A stretch of 64,000 bases of DNA, from positions 333,230 through 397,229 of the forward strand of contig CAYTPV010000004.1 in the NCBI GenBank assembly GCA_964440115.1. The letters are read 5' to 3'. Shown here piece by piece: positions 41,957 through 51,543 of this stretch. Position 1 is the stretch's first letter. Each line of letters starts with the position of its first letter. The position numbers and the translations under genes are program-made. The DNA comes from JAEWWD01 sp964440115 (lineage in GTDB: Bacteria; Bacillota; Clostridia; Christensenellales; CAG-138). The notes beneath the pieces are model-generated. The model did no database searches, was not told the DNA's origin, and saw only the letters and a list, made by a program, of their open reading frames with translations.

Positions 41957-43822
41957 ATGAGCGGTGGCATGACTGGGATTTCAAATACAGAAGCTTTAAA
42001 GACAGCTAAAAATTGCAGACATTACGCCATGTGTAAAGTTGATTTTCTTGGGACTGGGGTATGTCCATCCGGGCGGGAAAAGCACTATGTGAGTTTTTAC
42101 CCCGAGGGCAGAATGGATCTTTATGCTGCGGTTGCCGACAATACGATACCTGTTACCGAAAAGTGCATAGAAATAGCGGATAGCTGTAGTCTTTGCGGCA
42201 GGTGCGATTATCAGTGTTACTTTGTACACGAGATGCGCCCCACAATTGTAATGAAAGCACTTAAGGAATTCATCGCTGCGTATTTAAACAGCGGTGGTAA
42301 AATAGTCCCTCAAGAAGAAGACATGGTCCTTACCAGATTAAAGGCTATCGTAGGCGATTTTTGGGCAACAAATGATCCTGCTGTGAGAATTGCGTACCAT
42401 CATGATCTGTGCCCTCATGTTACGTTCAAAATGCCGGAATATGTCATACTGCCAAATTCAAAAGAAGAAATATCCGCGGTCATTCGACTCTTAAACCAGT
42501 ATCATGTTCCATACATCGTCCGGGGTAATGGCGCTTCCTCTCATGGTTTGGTTTTCACAGAGGGAGCTGTTTTAGACCTAAACCGTATGAAGACGATTAC
42601 ATTTGACGAGAAGAACTGGTACGTGAAAGTAGGGCCTGGTGTTGCTGCGTTTGATGTTCAATTGAAAGCCAAAAAGCGAGGCTATAGAGTGCATACCGCC
42701 GAACCTTCTGCGCTCATTTGCGCGAATATCATGACTTCTGGCTTACTATCCACTTTTTCAACGGCATACGGGGTATCAGCTGATAATTTTATCGACGCAG
42801 AATTTGTTGGGCGGGACGGCTCTATTTTCAGCCTGAATGATAGGAAAGCGCCCAACCTCTATTCATTCAACAATTCAATTAGTGAACAGGAAGCCTTTGC
42901 AATATGCGTTTGTGCGAAAATAAAACTTCACCCGGTTACGCAGGACGAAGAGGGAATACTTGTCCCTTTTTCAACATTTGAAAGTGCCGTCGCATTTGCC
43001 AAGGAATGCGCAATCAGGCGCCTTGGGATATCGATAGGAATCCTTGGAAGCGACTTTATATCCTCATTTATAGCGCCGACAAAAAGGCTTACTCATGAAG
43101 CGAAAGATGTATTCACCCGAAAAATCGGCATGCCATACCTGGTGCTTTTTATCGGGGACCAATATGCTATAAGGTCCGTTCGGGATATGGGTTATCCTTT
43201 CATCAATCAGAAACTGTTTCGCATCCTCTATCAGGGGCTGCCTTCCCTTAGCTCTGCGGACTGGCTGGATCTTCTTGAAGCGCTCTCAGATGATGCTCCG
43301 TTCTCTTACCTTACGGTCGAAAAATTCGATGAACTTGCTGAAACGGCAATCGCGCCTTCGCCCGCTTTGATGACGAAGGATCTGGACCCGGAATTACGGC
43401 CTTTCTTTGAGAAATTGTATTCCAGGCCGGAAATGACCGATCTCGTTTACCTCAACACATTCAGGATACAAAGCTCGCGTTATTGCCGGGAAAAGCCATG
43501 TGTAGCACTGGTTTGTTATCTTCCGATAGATGCATCTTTGATCATTGAGATTCAGGATGGGTTAAAGCGAATTGCCGATGCGCACGGGCTAAAATGCGGA
43601 CTGGGTTTTTTAACTCCGATTGACAACGGCAAACGATGTGTTTGGGAATACGATTATTACTTTGATAACAACGACCCTGACGAAACATACGCGATTAAAT
43701 TGGCAACTCATGAAGCCGGAGACCTTTTGGATGCGTATTCAAAAATCATGGGTACTGTCAGGCAGGTTCGGTATGTCGTCAATCAGGGCTGCTGCAGAAA
43801 AGAAAATCTGCTGTATACATAA
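41957..43822 (+). CDS. FAD-linked oxidase with N-terminal Fe-S cysteine domain
   Basis: Protein of 621 residues. The first 90 residues contain eight Cys: CRHYAMC, a single Cys in GTGVCPSG, one in EKCIEIAD, and CSLCGRCDYQC, which looks like a ferredoxin-type [4Fe-4S] binding set. Residues 150-330 form a FAD_binding_4 (VAO/GlcD) domain: PEYVILPNSKEEISAV, YIVRGNGASSHG, VGPGVAAFDV and NIMTSGLLSTFSTAYG. The C-terminal third is substrate-binding. It resembles glycolate or D-lactate dehydrogenase subunits but with the Fe-S module in front instead of in a separate protein. No signal peptide. Second gene of the cassette. Confidence 0.83.
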   Translation: MSGGMTGISNTEALKTAKNCRHYAMCKVDFLGTGVCPSGREKHYVSFYPEGRMDLYAAVADNTIPVTEKCIEIADSCSLCGRCDYQCYFVHEMRPTIVMKALKEFIAAYLNSGGKIVPQEEDMVLTRLKAIVGDFWATNDPAVRIAYHHDLCPHVTFKMPEYVILPNSKEEISAVIRLLNQYHVPYIVRGNGASSHGLVFTEGAVLDLNRMKTITFDEKNWYVKVGPGVAAFDVQLKAKKRGYRVHTAEPSALICANIMTSGLLSTFSTAYGVSADNFIDAEFVGRDGSIFSLNDRKAPNLYSFNNSISEQEAFAICVCAKIKLHPVTQDEEGILVPFSTFESAVAFAKECAIRRLGISIGILGSDFISSFIAPTKRLTHEAKDVFTRKIGMPYLVLFIGDQYAIRSVRDMGYPFINQKLFRILYQGLPSLSSADWLDLLEALSDDAPFSYLTVEKFDELAETAIAPSPALMTKDLDPELRPFFEKLYSRPEMTDLVYLNTFRIQSSRYCREKPCVALVCYLPIDASLIIEIQDGLKRIADAHGLKCGLGFLTPIDNGKRCVWEYDYYFDNNDPDETYAIKLATHEAGDLLDAYSKIMGTVRQVRYVVNQGCCRKENLLYT

Positions 43823-43835
43823 AAGGAGATACACA

Positions 43836-45014
43836 TTGCATAGCACAGGAAGCTCAATCGTTCTGACAGGCGCCACCGGATTCTTGGGGGCTTTTCTGAT
43901 GGAGGGCCTTTTGGGCGAAGGTTATAATATTACTGTACTGGGTCGTGCCTCCAAGGACCTTAAACTTTCGGATAGGCTGCTAGGTTTGGTCCGTTGGTTC
44001 GGGATGGAGAACCCGGGAGATCGATTATCATCCGTTGAAGTTGATTTCTCAAAGAAATACCTTGGCCTTGACACTGAGACATATAGCCGATTATGCACCT
44101 CAACGTGTAAGATGATCCACTGCGCCTCGGACACGAGTTTTGCGGAGCGCAACAGGGCTCAGGTACTGGCAACCAATGTCGATAGTTTGCCTGCTCTTCT
44201 GGAATTTGCTTATGACGCCAGTGTTCAGCATTTGTATTATGTAAGCACTGCATATGCCTGCGGGGTTTGTGAAGGTTTGTGTATGGAGTTGCCGATCACC
44301 GCCACCAGATTCACAAACGTATATGAGGAAAGCAAGGCGCAGGCTGAACATATCATTTTAAGCTATTGCGCAAGTAAGGGGATACCTGTTTCCATATTAC
44401 GGCCGTCAATCGTCTATGGGCATTCTCAAACAGGCCGTGCTTTGAAGTTCAATGCGCTTTACTATGCAGTCAAATCGCTGCTGGCTGTTCGGGATATATA
44501 TTTAAAGGACATTAGGGAGCAAGGCGGGGGAAGGTCGGAAAAATGGGGCATACGCCTCTCAGGCGACGGCATATTGACTCTGCCGTTGTCGGTCTATATT
44601 CAGAGCGGCGGAGATGTAAACCTGATACCCGTTGATTATTTCGTTGAAACTGCATTGCGAATTATTAAGCAATCAGACGCTCACGGGATCTATCATATAA
44701 CGAACGATGATCCTTCGAGTATTACTACGCTTGTGGAATATGCACAGCGTTTCCTTGGCACAAAGGGGGTCAGGGTAGTATGGGATGATTCCGATAAAAA
44801 GCCAGCGCTAAATCCTGCAGAGGAATTGCTGGATAGGTTTATTGCGCCGTATCGCCCATATCTGTCCGACACGAGAATTTTTCAGCGGAAAAGCCTGGAT
44901 CTCATAGCTCCCGACCTTTTTGCCCCACCGATGACCTATGAGATTTTCGATCGATGCATAACCTGCGCCGTGGATAGCAATTGGGGGAAAGCTAACTTCC
45001 TCACCCAAGAGTAA
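43836..45014 (+). CDS. Extended SDR / thioester-reductase-like NAD(P)-dependent oxidoreductase
   Basis: Rossmann-fold protein of 392 residues. The nucleotide motif is IVLTGATGFLGAFL, followed by CASDTSFAERN, YVSTAYACG, the YEESK catalytic Tyr/Lys pair and ILRPSIVYGH. The pattern matches the NAD_binding_4 group (fatty acyl-CoA reductases, Lys2 and NRPS terminal reductase domains) better than sugar epimerases. It starts at a TTG at 43836, eight bases after AAAAGGAG. Third gene of the cassette, ending six bases from a convergent small gene. It may reduce an acyl thioester or a sterol- or sugar-like ketone; the substrate is unknown. Confidence 0.8.
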   Translation: MHSTGSSIVLTGATGFLGAFLMEGLLGEGYNITVLGRASKDLKLSDRLLGLVRWFGMENPGDRLSSVEVDFSKKYLGLDTETYSRLCTSTCKMIHCASDTSFAERNRAQVLATNVDSLPALLEFAYDASVQHLYYVSTAYACGVCEGLCMELPITATRFTNVYEESKAQAEHIILSYCASKGIPVSILRPSIVYGHSQTGRALKFNALYYAVKSLLAVRDIYLKDIREQGGGRSEKWGIRLSGDGILTLPLSVYIQSGGDVNLIPVDYFVETALRIIKQSDAHGIYHITNDDPSSITTLVEYAQRFLGTKGVRVVWDDSDKKPALNPAEELLDRFIAPYRPYLSDTRIFQRKSLDLIAPDLFAPPMTYEIFDRCITCAVDSNWGKANFLTQE

Positions 45015-45019
45015 TTTTT

Positions 45020-45193
45020 TCAATCTCCGTTCCTTTGAAGACTATTTGCTTCAGCACGCAGCTGATCTATTGTCGTTACTTTATCGGAATGTTTACTGAT
45101 TTGTATTTTTATATGATCGGGCAAAGCCCGAAAATAGTTCATAGCCTCACGATCATTTGCTATCAGATTAATAAGTCCAGGGTAATTCTTCAT
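45020..45193 (-). CDS. Small conserved-looking protein, 57 residues
   Basis: A short minus-strand gene convergent with the SDR gene. It starts MKNYPGLINLIANDREAM, continues YFRALPDHIKIQISKHSD and ends QLRAEANSLQRNGD. GAGGTGA ends seven bases before the ATG, and the composition is that of a soluble helical protein. I recall similar proteins of about 60 residues with a YFxxLPxxVxxQI core in gut Clostridia, without known function. No other gene covers the stretch; 45194-45382 holds nothing else but the ribosome site for selO. Confidence 0.72.
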   Translation of the reverse strand: MKNYPGLINLIANDREAMNYFRALPDHIKIQISKHSDKVTTIDQLRAEANSLQRNGD

Positions 45194-45382
45194 GCTTTTA
45201 TCACCTCATTAGTATACTGGCTCTTCTCAACCTTCTTATACATTCATTCAATCATTCGACATCCAAAGTTCAACCATTTTATATGTGCCACACAAAACAG
45301 ATGTTAATAAACGCATACGCATCGAATCTGTAAGTTTGCCACACGATAAATCTTAATCAGGTTTGAAAGGATAGTTAGAAGT

Positions 45383-46843
45383 ATGGAGCAAACAAACGGC
45401 ATAAAGAAGGTGGGTTGGAACTTCGACAACAGCTATACGTGGCTGCCACACTTATTCTTTTCCGTTATTGATCCAACAGCAGTTATCAATCCAGGGCTGG
45501 TTATTTTAAACCACGAACTTGCGAAATCACTGGGACTGGATAGTGAATTGCTTTATAGCGACGACGGTATTCGGGTGCTTTGCGGAAACCGAATACCCGA
45601 GGGTGCCCTGCCAATTGCCCAGGCTTACGCCGGTCATCAATTCGGGAACTTTACAATGTTGGGTGATGGGAGAGCTCTTTTGCTTGGAGAGCAAATCACC
45701 CCGGCTGGCGATCGGGTTGATATTCAACTCAAAGGCTCCGGCAGGACACCTTATTCCCGTGGCGGCGACGGCCGGGCTGCCCTTGGGCCTATGCTGCGCG
45801 AATACATCATAAGTGAAGCAATGCATGCTCTGGGGATCCCTACAACACGCAGTCTGGCAGTCATAACGACAGGGGAAGACGTATTGCGTGATAAACGACT
45901 CCCCGGTGCGATTTTAACACGTATTGCTGCAAGCCATATCCGTGTCGGAACGTTTCAGTTTGCATCCCACTATGGCTCTGAAAAAGATATCAGGGCCATC
46001 GCGGATTATACCCTTCAAAGGCATTTCCCCGAGATTGCGGAAAATGAAAACCGGTATTTTAAACTGCTGCAGCATGTAATTGACCGGCAGGCCAAACTCA
46101 TAGCGAAATGGCAGCTTGTTGGATTTATTCACGGGGTTATGAATACCGACAATATGGCAATAAGCGGAGAAACCATCGATTATGGTCCTTGTGCCTTTAT
46201 GGATGTTTACGATCCGGCGACCGTATTCAGTTCGATTGACTATTTTGGACGTTATGCATATGGCAACCAGCCGAATATTGCGAGTTGGAACCTTACCCGG
46301 TTTGCAGAGACACTGCTCCCGCTGCTGCACAAGGATTCCCAAAGGGCTAAGGCGATTGCTGCATATGCAATTTCCGAATTTCCCCCTCTGTTTCAGGCAA
46401 ATTGGCTCGCAGGCATGAGAAATAAGATCGGGCTTTTTCATGAAGAACCGCAGGATGATGTATTAATACAAGACCTCCTTAATTTGATGCAGAAGCTGCA
46501 CGCCGACTATACCAATACCTTCGTGGCACTAACCTCCGGTCAGGCTATTCCTCAAAACGAAGAGTTCAAGGAATGGCATGCAAGATGGCAGGAGCGGTTG
46601 CGCAGGCAGCCGCAATCAAAACTGGAAGTCCTTGATCTGATGAAAAGTTCTAACCCCGCTGTAATACCTCGGAACCATCGCGTGGAAGAGGCTCTAAAGG
46701 CAGCTGAGGACAAAGATAATAGCGTAATGGAAAAACTTTTGAAGGCATTGAAAGATCCATATGTGCATTCTGCCGAACAGGCTGCATATGCAGAATTGCC
46801 CTCTCCGTCAGACTGCAGATATACGACTTTCTGTGGGACATGA
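45383..46843 (+). CDS. selO: Protein adenylyltransferase SelO (YdiU family)
   Basis: Pseudokinase-fold enzyme of 486 residues that transfers AMP from ATP to Ser, Thr or Tyr of target proteins, with a role in redox stress in E. coli and mitochondria. Visible are [18 protein letters not shown], the inverted ATP-binding Lys and Arg in [26 protein letters not shown] with the metal Asn and DYGPCAFMD with the metal Asp. The C terminus YTTFCGT has the Cys that replaces the selenocysteine of eukaryotic SelO. Normal length. The region appears less GC-rich than the flanks, which may mean recent acquisition. Confidence 0.95.
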   Translation: MEQTNGIKKVGWNFDNSYTWLPHLFFSVIDPTAVINPGLVILNHELAKSLGLDSELLYSDDGIRVLCGNRIPEGALPIAQAYAGHQFGNFTMLGDGRALLLGEQITPAGDRVDIQLKGSGRTPYSRGGDGRAALGPMLREYIISEAMHALGIPTTRSLAVITTGEDVLRDKRLPGAILTRIAASHIRVGTFQFASHYGSEKDIRAIADYTLQRHFPEIAENENRYFKLLQHVIDRQAKLIAKWQLVGFIHGVMNTDNMAISGETIDYGPCAFMDVYDPATVFSSIDYFGRYAYGNQPNIASWNLTRFAETLLPLLHKDSQRAKAIAAYAISEFPPLFQANWLAGMRNKIGLFHEEPQDDVLIQDLLNLMQKLHADYTNTFVALTSGQAIPQNEEFKEWHARWQERLRRQPQSKLEVLDLMKSSNPAVIPRNHRVEEALKAAEDKDNSVMEKLLKALKDPYVHSAEQAAYAELPSPSDCRYTTFCGT

Positions 46844-46914
46844 ACCCTTCGGTTCTGAAAGTATGACTTCAAAACGGACAGACTAATGAAAACTAATTGC
46901 AGAGGCAAGTGCGT

Positions 46915-48306
46915 ATGATAAAATTTCAGGATTTAAATCTATCAAATCATGTTTTAAAAGGAATTCGGGATATGGGGTTTGAGGAACCGACGCCAATTCA
47001 GGAACAAGCCATTCCTGCTATCATGAAAGGAAAAGATGTCATAGGGCAAGCACAAACGGGCACGGGAAAAACATGTACATTTGCAATTCCGGCTATCGAA
47101 ATGCTTGAACACAGTATGTATGGAGTTCAGGTATTGGTTTTATGTCCGACGCGTGAGTTAGCTATTCAAACCGCTGAAGAGTTCAATAGTGTTGCCAAAT
47201 ATATAGAAGATGTCAGGATACTCCCCGTTTATGGAGGCCAATCAATAGAGCGCCAGATTATCTCTCTTAAAAAGGAACCGCAGATCATTATCGGCACGCC
47301 CGGACGCATCATGGATCACATGCGCCGCTCCACACTGAAGCTCGACAATATCAAAATGCTGGTACTGGATGAGGCTGACGAAATGTTGAGCATGGGGTTT
47401 AAGGAAGACATCGATACTATTTTAGAAAAGACGCCTGAAGAAAAACAAGTAGTGCTGTTTTCAGCAACAATGTCAAAAACGATTATGGACATAACCAGAA
47501 AATACCTCGTTGATCCTGTGCATGTCAGAATTGTACACAGAGAACTCACTGTACCCGGTACGGATCAGTACTACATAGAAGTCAGGGAACAGTTTAAAGT
47601 GGATGTCTTATCGCGACTGATAGACGGCAACGACTTTTCTCTTTCGCTTGTATTCTGCAATACCAAAAAGCGTGTCGACGAGCTTGTAAGCGCTCTGAAG
47701 GCCAGAGGTTATTCGGCTGAGGCGCTGCATGGAGATATGCGACAGAGTGAACGGGATGCCGTTATGTGGAATTTCCGCAATGGCGATATTGATATATTGG
47801 TTGCGACGGACGTTGCAGCTCGGGGCATAGATGTCGAGAATATCGAGGCTGTAATCAATTATGATTTGCCCAACGATGAGGAATACTATGTTCATCGTAT
47901 CGGCAGGACCGGAAGGGCAGGAAAAGCGGGAAAGGCCTACACATTTATTAGCGGCAGAGAATTTTACAAATTAAGAGATATACAAAGATATACAAAAACG
48001 AACATCACAAAAATCCAACCGCCAACACTTTTTGATATAGAGAAAAGTAGAATGGGCGTTTTGCTCAAACGGGTCGCGGATGTGGTTCATGAACGGGCAT
48101 ATCATAAATATTCACCCTATGTGGAACAAGTAGTAGACGAGATAAACAAAACTGACAGCGGTAAGGACACCACAACACTGGATGTTGCCGCTGCTTTGAT
48201 GCAGCTTTTATCCAAGCAGCCGTATACGCGCAATTCTCGTACGCGCAGCACATCGGCACCGCAGACGAGATATCCTAAAGAGAGGTCTCATCGGTTTCGC
48301 AGATAA
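46915..48306 (+). CDS. DEAD-box ATP-dependent RNA helicase
   Basis: RNA helicase of 463 residues in the CshA/DeaD group. The Q motif is GFEEPTPIQEQAIP, motif I AQTGTGKT, Ia PTRELAIQ, Ib GTPGRI, II DEAD, III SAT and VI HRIGRTGRAG. After the two RecA domains come about 90 residues with a Ser/Arg/Thr-rich basic tail for RNA binding, but no full DbpA-type domain. The ATG at 46915 has a weak AGAGG upstream; the TTG at 46897 is less likely. It sits 71 bases after selO and may be co-transcribed with it. Confidence 0.94.
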   Translation: MIKFQDLNLSNHVLKGIRDMGFEEPTPIQEQAIPAIMKGKDVIGQAQTGTGKTCTFAIPAIEMLEHSMYGVQVLVLCPTRELAIQTAEEFNSVAKYIEDVRILPVYGGQSIERQIISLKKEPQIIIGTPGRIMDHMRRSTLKLDNIKMLVLDEADEMLSMGFKEDIDTILEKTPEEKQVVLFSATMSKTIMDITRKYLVDPVHVRIVHRELTVPGTDQYYIEVREQFKVDVLSRLIDGNDFSLSLVFCNTKKRVDELVSALKARGYSAEALHGDMRQSERDAVMWNFRNGDIDILVATDVAARGIDVENIEAVINYDLPNDEEYYVHRIGRTGRAGKAGKAYTFISGREFYKLRDIQRYTKTNITKIQPPTLFDIEKSRMGVLLKRVADVVHERAYHKYSPYVEQVVDEINKTDSGKDTTTLDVAAALMQLLSKQPYTRNSRTRSTSAPQTRYPKERSHRFRR

Positions 48307-48342
48307 CAGGCATTTCATAAAGTTAGTCATTGGAGGCCGCAT

Positions 48343-49632
48343 ATGAAATACAAACAAACAATACTGCTTCTTGCGCTCATCCTGATGGTGAACGGGTGTA
48401 ACGCATTAGGATCTCAACCCAAGCATTCACCGATACCTAATATCCAAACCGAAATACCTGCGGAGCAGATATTCGAAATCGACGAAACTCGGCCAACCAT
48501 TGGGCCAGACAAGGAGAAACCTGCTGCTGTTCAGCCCTCTCAAGTAAACGTTTCACTTATTGAAGCATATCCACACCTGACCTTTGACCAGCCTTTGGAG
48601 TACCGAATTGCGGGGGATGGCAGCGACCGTGTGTTTATCGTTGAAAAGCCCGGCAGAATCCTTGTATTTCCCAATGATCCTAATGCAGAGTCTGCCGAAG
48701 TCTTCCTCGATGTGACGGCACTCGTCGATAGCAATGCCTCGGAAAAGGGCCTTTTAGGGTTGGCATTTCATCCGGATTATCAGAATAACGGCTACTTCTT
48801 TATAAATTATACCGATCGTAATAATACCATTATAGCTCGGTATCAGACGGACCCATCTAACCCCAACCGTGCACTGCCGAATAGCGCATCCATACTTCTT
48901 TCCTTCCCGCAGCCATATGAAAACCACAATGGCGGACGTCTCGATTTCGGACCCGATGGCTATCTTTACATCGCTACCGGCGACGGGGGATCAGCGGGAG
49001 ATCCTCAAAACAATGCTCAAAACCGCAGCAATTTGCTTGGGAAAATATTGCGTATAGACGTTGATAATCCGGCAGAGAACCGCCCTTATGGCATACCCGC
49101 TGATAATCCGTTCGCCGGCAATACACAGGGTTGGCGCGAGGAAATCTTCGCTTATGGGTTGCGAAATCCTTGGAAGTTCAGTTTCGATCAGAAACGAGGC
49201 TGGCTATGGGCTGCCGACGTAGGCCAGAATCGTGTTGAGGAAATTGATATTATTGAAAACGGTGCCAATTACGGCTGGCGCATCATGGAAGGCAGCTTAT
49301 GCTATCCGGCCTCCTCCGACTGCAACAAAGAAGGTTTAACATTGCCCGTTTGGGAATATGAGCATCCCATAGGCAACGCTATCACTGGCGGCTATGTCTA
49401 TTATGGCAACGAGGTCCCTGGCCTAGATGGCGCATATATTTACGGAGATTTTGGCACCGGCCTGATTTGGGCACTATGGCTCGATTCCAGCCGAAAGGTA
49501 CAGGATAACAGGCTCTTGCTGGATACTGATCTGAATATCTCATCATTTGGATTAGATCAAAGCAACGAAATATATGTGGTTGATTTCAATGGCCGAATAT
49601 ATAAATTGGTGGCAGCTTCATCAAGCAATTAG
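48343..49632 (+). CDS. PQQ-dependent sugar dehydrogenase-like lipoprotein (soluble GDH fold)
   Basis: Extracellular lipoprotein of 429 residues with Cys19 as the lipidation site (LILMVNGCN) and a Pro-rich tether. The domain is the six-bladed propeller of the soluble glucose dehydrogenase (GSDH/YliI) family: PLEYRIAGDGSDRVFIVEKPG, LLGLAFHPDYQNNGYFFINY, YLYIATGDGGSAGDP, LLGKILRIDVDN and YGLRNPWKFSFD. The metal and PQQ-binding His in NHNGG-like context appears as YENHNGGRLDFG. YliI-type enzymes oxidise aldoses outside the cell. Clostridia usually cannot make PQQ, so it may depend on cofactor from neighbours or have another role. Confidence 0.87.
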   Translation: MKYKQTILLLALILMVNGCNALGSQPKHSPIPNIQTEIPAEQIFEIDETRPTIGPDKEKPAAVQPSQVNVSLIEAYPHLTFDQPLEYRIAGDGSDRVFIVEKPGRILVFPNDPNAESAEVFLDVTALVDSNASEKGLLGLAFHPDYQNNGYFFINYTDRNNTIIARYQTDPSNPNRALPNSASILLSFPQPYENHNGGRLDFGPDGYLYIATGDGGSAGDPQNNAQNRSNLLGKILRIDVDNPAENRPYGIPADNPFAGNTQGWREEIFAYGLRNPWKFSFDQKRGWLWAADVGQNRVEEIDIIENGANYGWRIMEGSLCYPASSDCNKEGLTLPVWEYEHPIGNAITGGYVYYGNEVPGLDGAYIYGDFGTGLIWALWLDSSRKVQDNRLLLDTDLNISSFGLDQSNEIYVVDFNGRIYKLVAASSSN

Positions 49633-49668
49633 GTGGAATCCCCATATAAATGGAGTTTGCCCAAATTG

Positions 49669-49706
49669 AAAACGCACCCCCAAAGCTTGGCTTTGGGGGT
49701 GTTTTC
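49669..49706. terminator. Bidirectional terminator
   Basis: CACCCCCAAAGC (49675-49686) and GCTTTGGGGGTG (49690-49701) form a perfect 12-bp stem with a TTG loop, flanked by GAAAAC and GTTTTC. It serves the sugar dehydrogenase and the convergent peptide importer operon. Confidence 0.92.
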
Positions 49707-49750
49707 AATGCGGTGGTCCCTGCTTTGAAACTAAAGCTCTACCGTATTAT

Positions 49751-51421
49751 TTATTCCGTGATATCAGCATACTGGAAGTACCAGTAGCCGTACGGGGAAT
49801 ACCAGGAGCCGGTGATCTTCGTGCTCTGCAGATAGGGCTGGTTGTAATAAGCAACTGGAATGACGGCCATATCATTCATCAGTACGTCTTCTGCCTGGTG
49901 CAGATAACCGGAACGCGTTTTGGCGTCAGGTTCGGATGCAGCCTTATCCATAAGCGCATCGTACGCGGGGCTGTTGTATTTCGCATCGTTGTTGCCGTTT
50001 GTGCTGTACAGGATCTCCATCATGTTCGAAGGATCGTTGTAGTCAAACAGCCAACCGTTACGGCTGATTTCATAATCACCGGCGCGGCGCTGGGGAAGGA
50101 AGCTTGCCCATTCGACGACATTGACGTTTACCGTGATACCCAGCTCTTTCCAGGCCTGCTGGATATACTCAGCAACCGGCTTATGGAAGCTGGAGGTATT
50201 GATGGAATAGTTGATAACAGGGAAGCCTTCGCCGTTGGGGTAACCCGCTTCGGCGAGAAGCTGCTTGGCCTTAGACAGGTTGCCCTCAAAATCATCCACA
50301 TTGATATAGGGCTTGCCGCCGTTAGCGTTTTCCATGAAGCTGCTGCCGTCCCAATCGGTCACGCCAACACCGATAAAGCTCGAAGCAGGCGTCATTGTAC
50401 CCGTCATGATAGTTTTGGTAATGTAATTGCGGTCAATCGCAAGGCTCAGCGCCGTACGAACGAGAGGATCAGAGAACTGGGGCAGACTGTCATTCAGACA
50501 GACATAGTAAGTCCCTAGATTGTCGCCGACAAAGTAGTCGTCCCTGCCCTGTAATGCAGGGATTTCGGCGCTGGGGATGTCTTTGATCATCATGGTTTCG
50601 CCGGTCTGGTAGGCGGTCAAAGAGGCATTGGGGTCCTCAATGAGCAGCAGCTTGATCGAATCCAGCTTGATGGAAGCCGCATCGCGGTAGTTTGGGTTTT
50701 TCGTATACAGGATATAGGAGCTGGGCACCCATTCGCTGATATAAAACGGGCCGTTGCAGATATAGGTCTCAGGCTTCGTAGCCCAGGCATCGCCGTTCGC
50801 TTCAATGGTGGCCTTGTTGACCGGACTGAGCGTAGCAAAGGCGGCCAGCTTATCGAAGTAAACGCAGGGATGCGCCAACTCAACAACAAAGGTGTTGGCA
50901 TCGGGCGCGGAAACGGCTAAAGCGTCTACGTTGCCCGCGGCCGCTTCATCAAAGCCTTTGACCATGCCAAGAACGGTCGCGGCATAGGGAGCAGCGGTAT
51001 TGGGATCGGCCACGCGCTTCCAGCTATACACGAAGTCTTCGGCGGTCAGAGGAGAGCCGTCCGACCACTTCAATCCGTCGCGCAGATGGAACGTCCAGGT
51101 CAGGCCGTCCGCGGTGACATCCCAGGATTCTGCGGCGCCGGGGATGACCTTGTTATCCTTATCCATGTTGAGCAGGCAGTCGAACCCAAACAAAAGCATG
51201 TTTCCGCCGTCAACCGAGGTGTTCAGCGCGGGATCGATCGTCTCAGGGTTGGGGCCGATGTTGGCAACAAGCTGCTTGGCAGCAGGGGCTTCAGCCGGCG
51301 CAGCAGTGGCTGCCGGCGCGTTGCTCGTTCCGGGTGAGAGGGGAACTCCGCCGCTGCAGGCAGTTAAGCCCAGGGACAGAAGTGTAGCGAAGGCTAACAG
51401 GAATGCAATTTTTCTCTTCAT
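49751..51421 (-). CDS. Oligopeptide ABC importer binding lipoprotein (OppA/DppA family)
   Basis: Extracytoplasmic lipoprotein of 556 residues of the SBP_bac_5 family. The signal peptide ends at Cys22 (LGLTACSGG), with an Ala/Pro-rich tether. The mature part has ETIDPALNTSVDGGN, the family signature LRDGLKWSDGSPLTAEDFVYSW, and the C-terminal WLFDYNDPSNMMEIL. AAGGAGGAAAAG precedes the ATG at 51421; longer frames are unsupported. It is the last gene of a B-C-D-F-A operon, separated by 122 bases from the ATPase. Peptides are the expected cargo; sugars or nickel are possible within the family. Confidence 0.93.
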   Translation of the reverse strand: MKRKIAFLLAFATLLSLGLTACSGGVPLSPGTSNAPAATAAPAEAPAAKQLVANIGPNPETIDPALNTSVDGGNMLLFGFDCLLNMDKDNKVIPGAAESWDVTADGLTWTFHLRDGLKWSDGSPLTAEDFVYSWKRVADPNTAAPYAATVLGMVKGFDEAAAGNVDALAVSAPDANTFVVELAHPCVYFDKLAAFATLSPVNKATIEANGDAWATKPETYICNGPFYISEWVPSSYILYTKNPNYRDAASIKLDSIKLLLIEDPNASLTAYQTGETMMIKDIPSAEIPALQGRDDYFVGDNLGTYYVCLNDSLPQFSDPLVRTALSLAIDRNYITKTIMTGTMTPASSFIGVGVTDWDGSSFMENANGGKPYINVDDFEGNLSKAKQLLAEAGYPNGEGFPVINYSINTSSFHKPVAEYIQQAWKELGITVNVNVVEWASFLPQRRAGDYEISRNGWLFDYNDPSNMMEILYSTNGNNDAKYNSPAYDALMDKAASEPDAKTRSGYLHQAEDVLMNDMAVIPVAYYNQPYLQSTKITGSWYSPYGYWYFQYADITE

Positions 51422-51543
51422 GACTTTTCCTCCTTGGTTTACGTTGGGTATCTTGCATTCACCGCGCAATACGCGGTAAAGTCGCAACAGTATTGGGAGC
51501 GGAAGCTCCTGCACTCCTCGGCAACGGGAATGCACGTCACATA

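Noticed and set aside
45035..45307. A 90-codon plus-strand frame with hydrophobic segments
   Set aside because: It is antisense to the 57-residue minus-strand gene, which has a proper ribosome site and protein-like sequence.
48543..48558. AAGTAAACGTTTCACT, similar to the LacI operator core
   Set aside because: It lies inside the sugar dehydrogenase coding region, far from any promoter, and has poor flanks.
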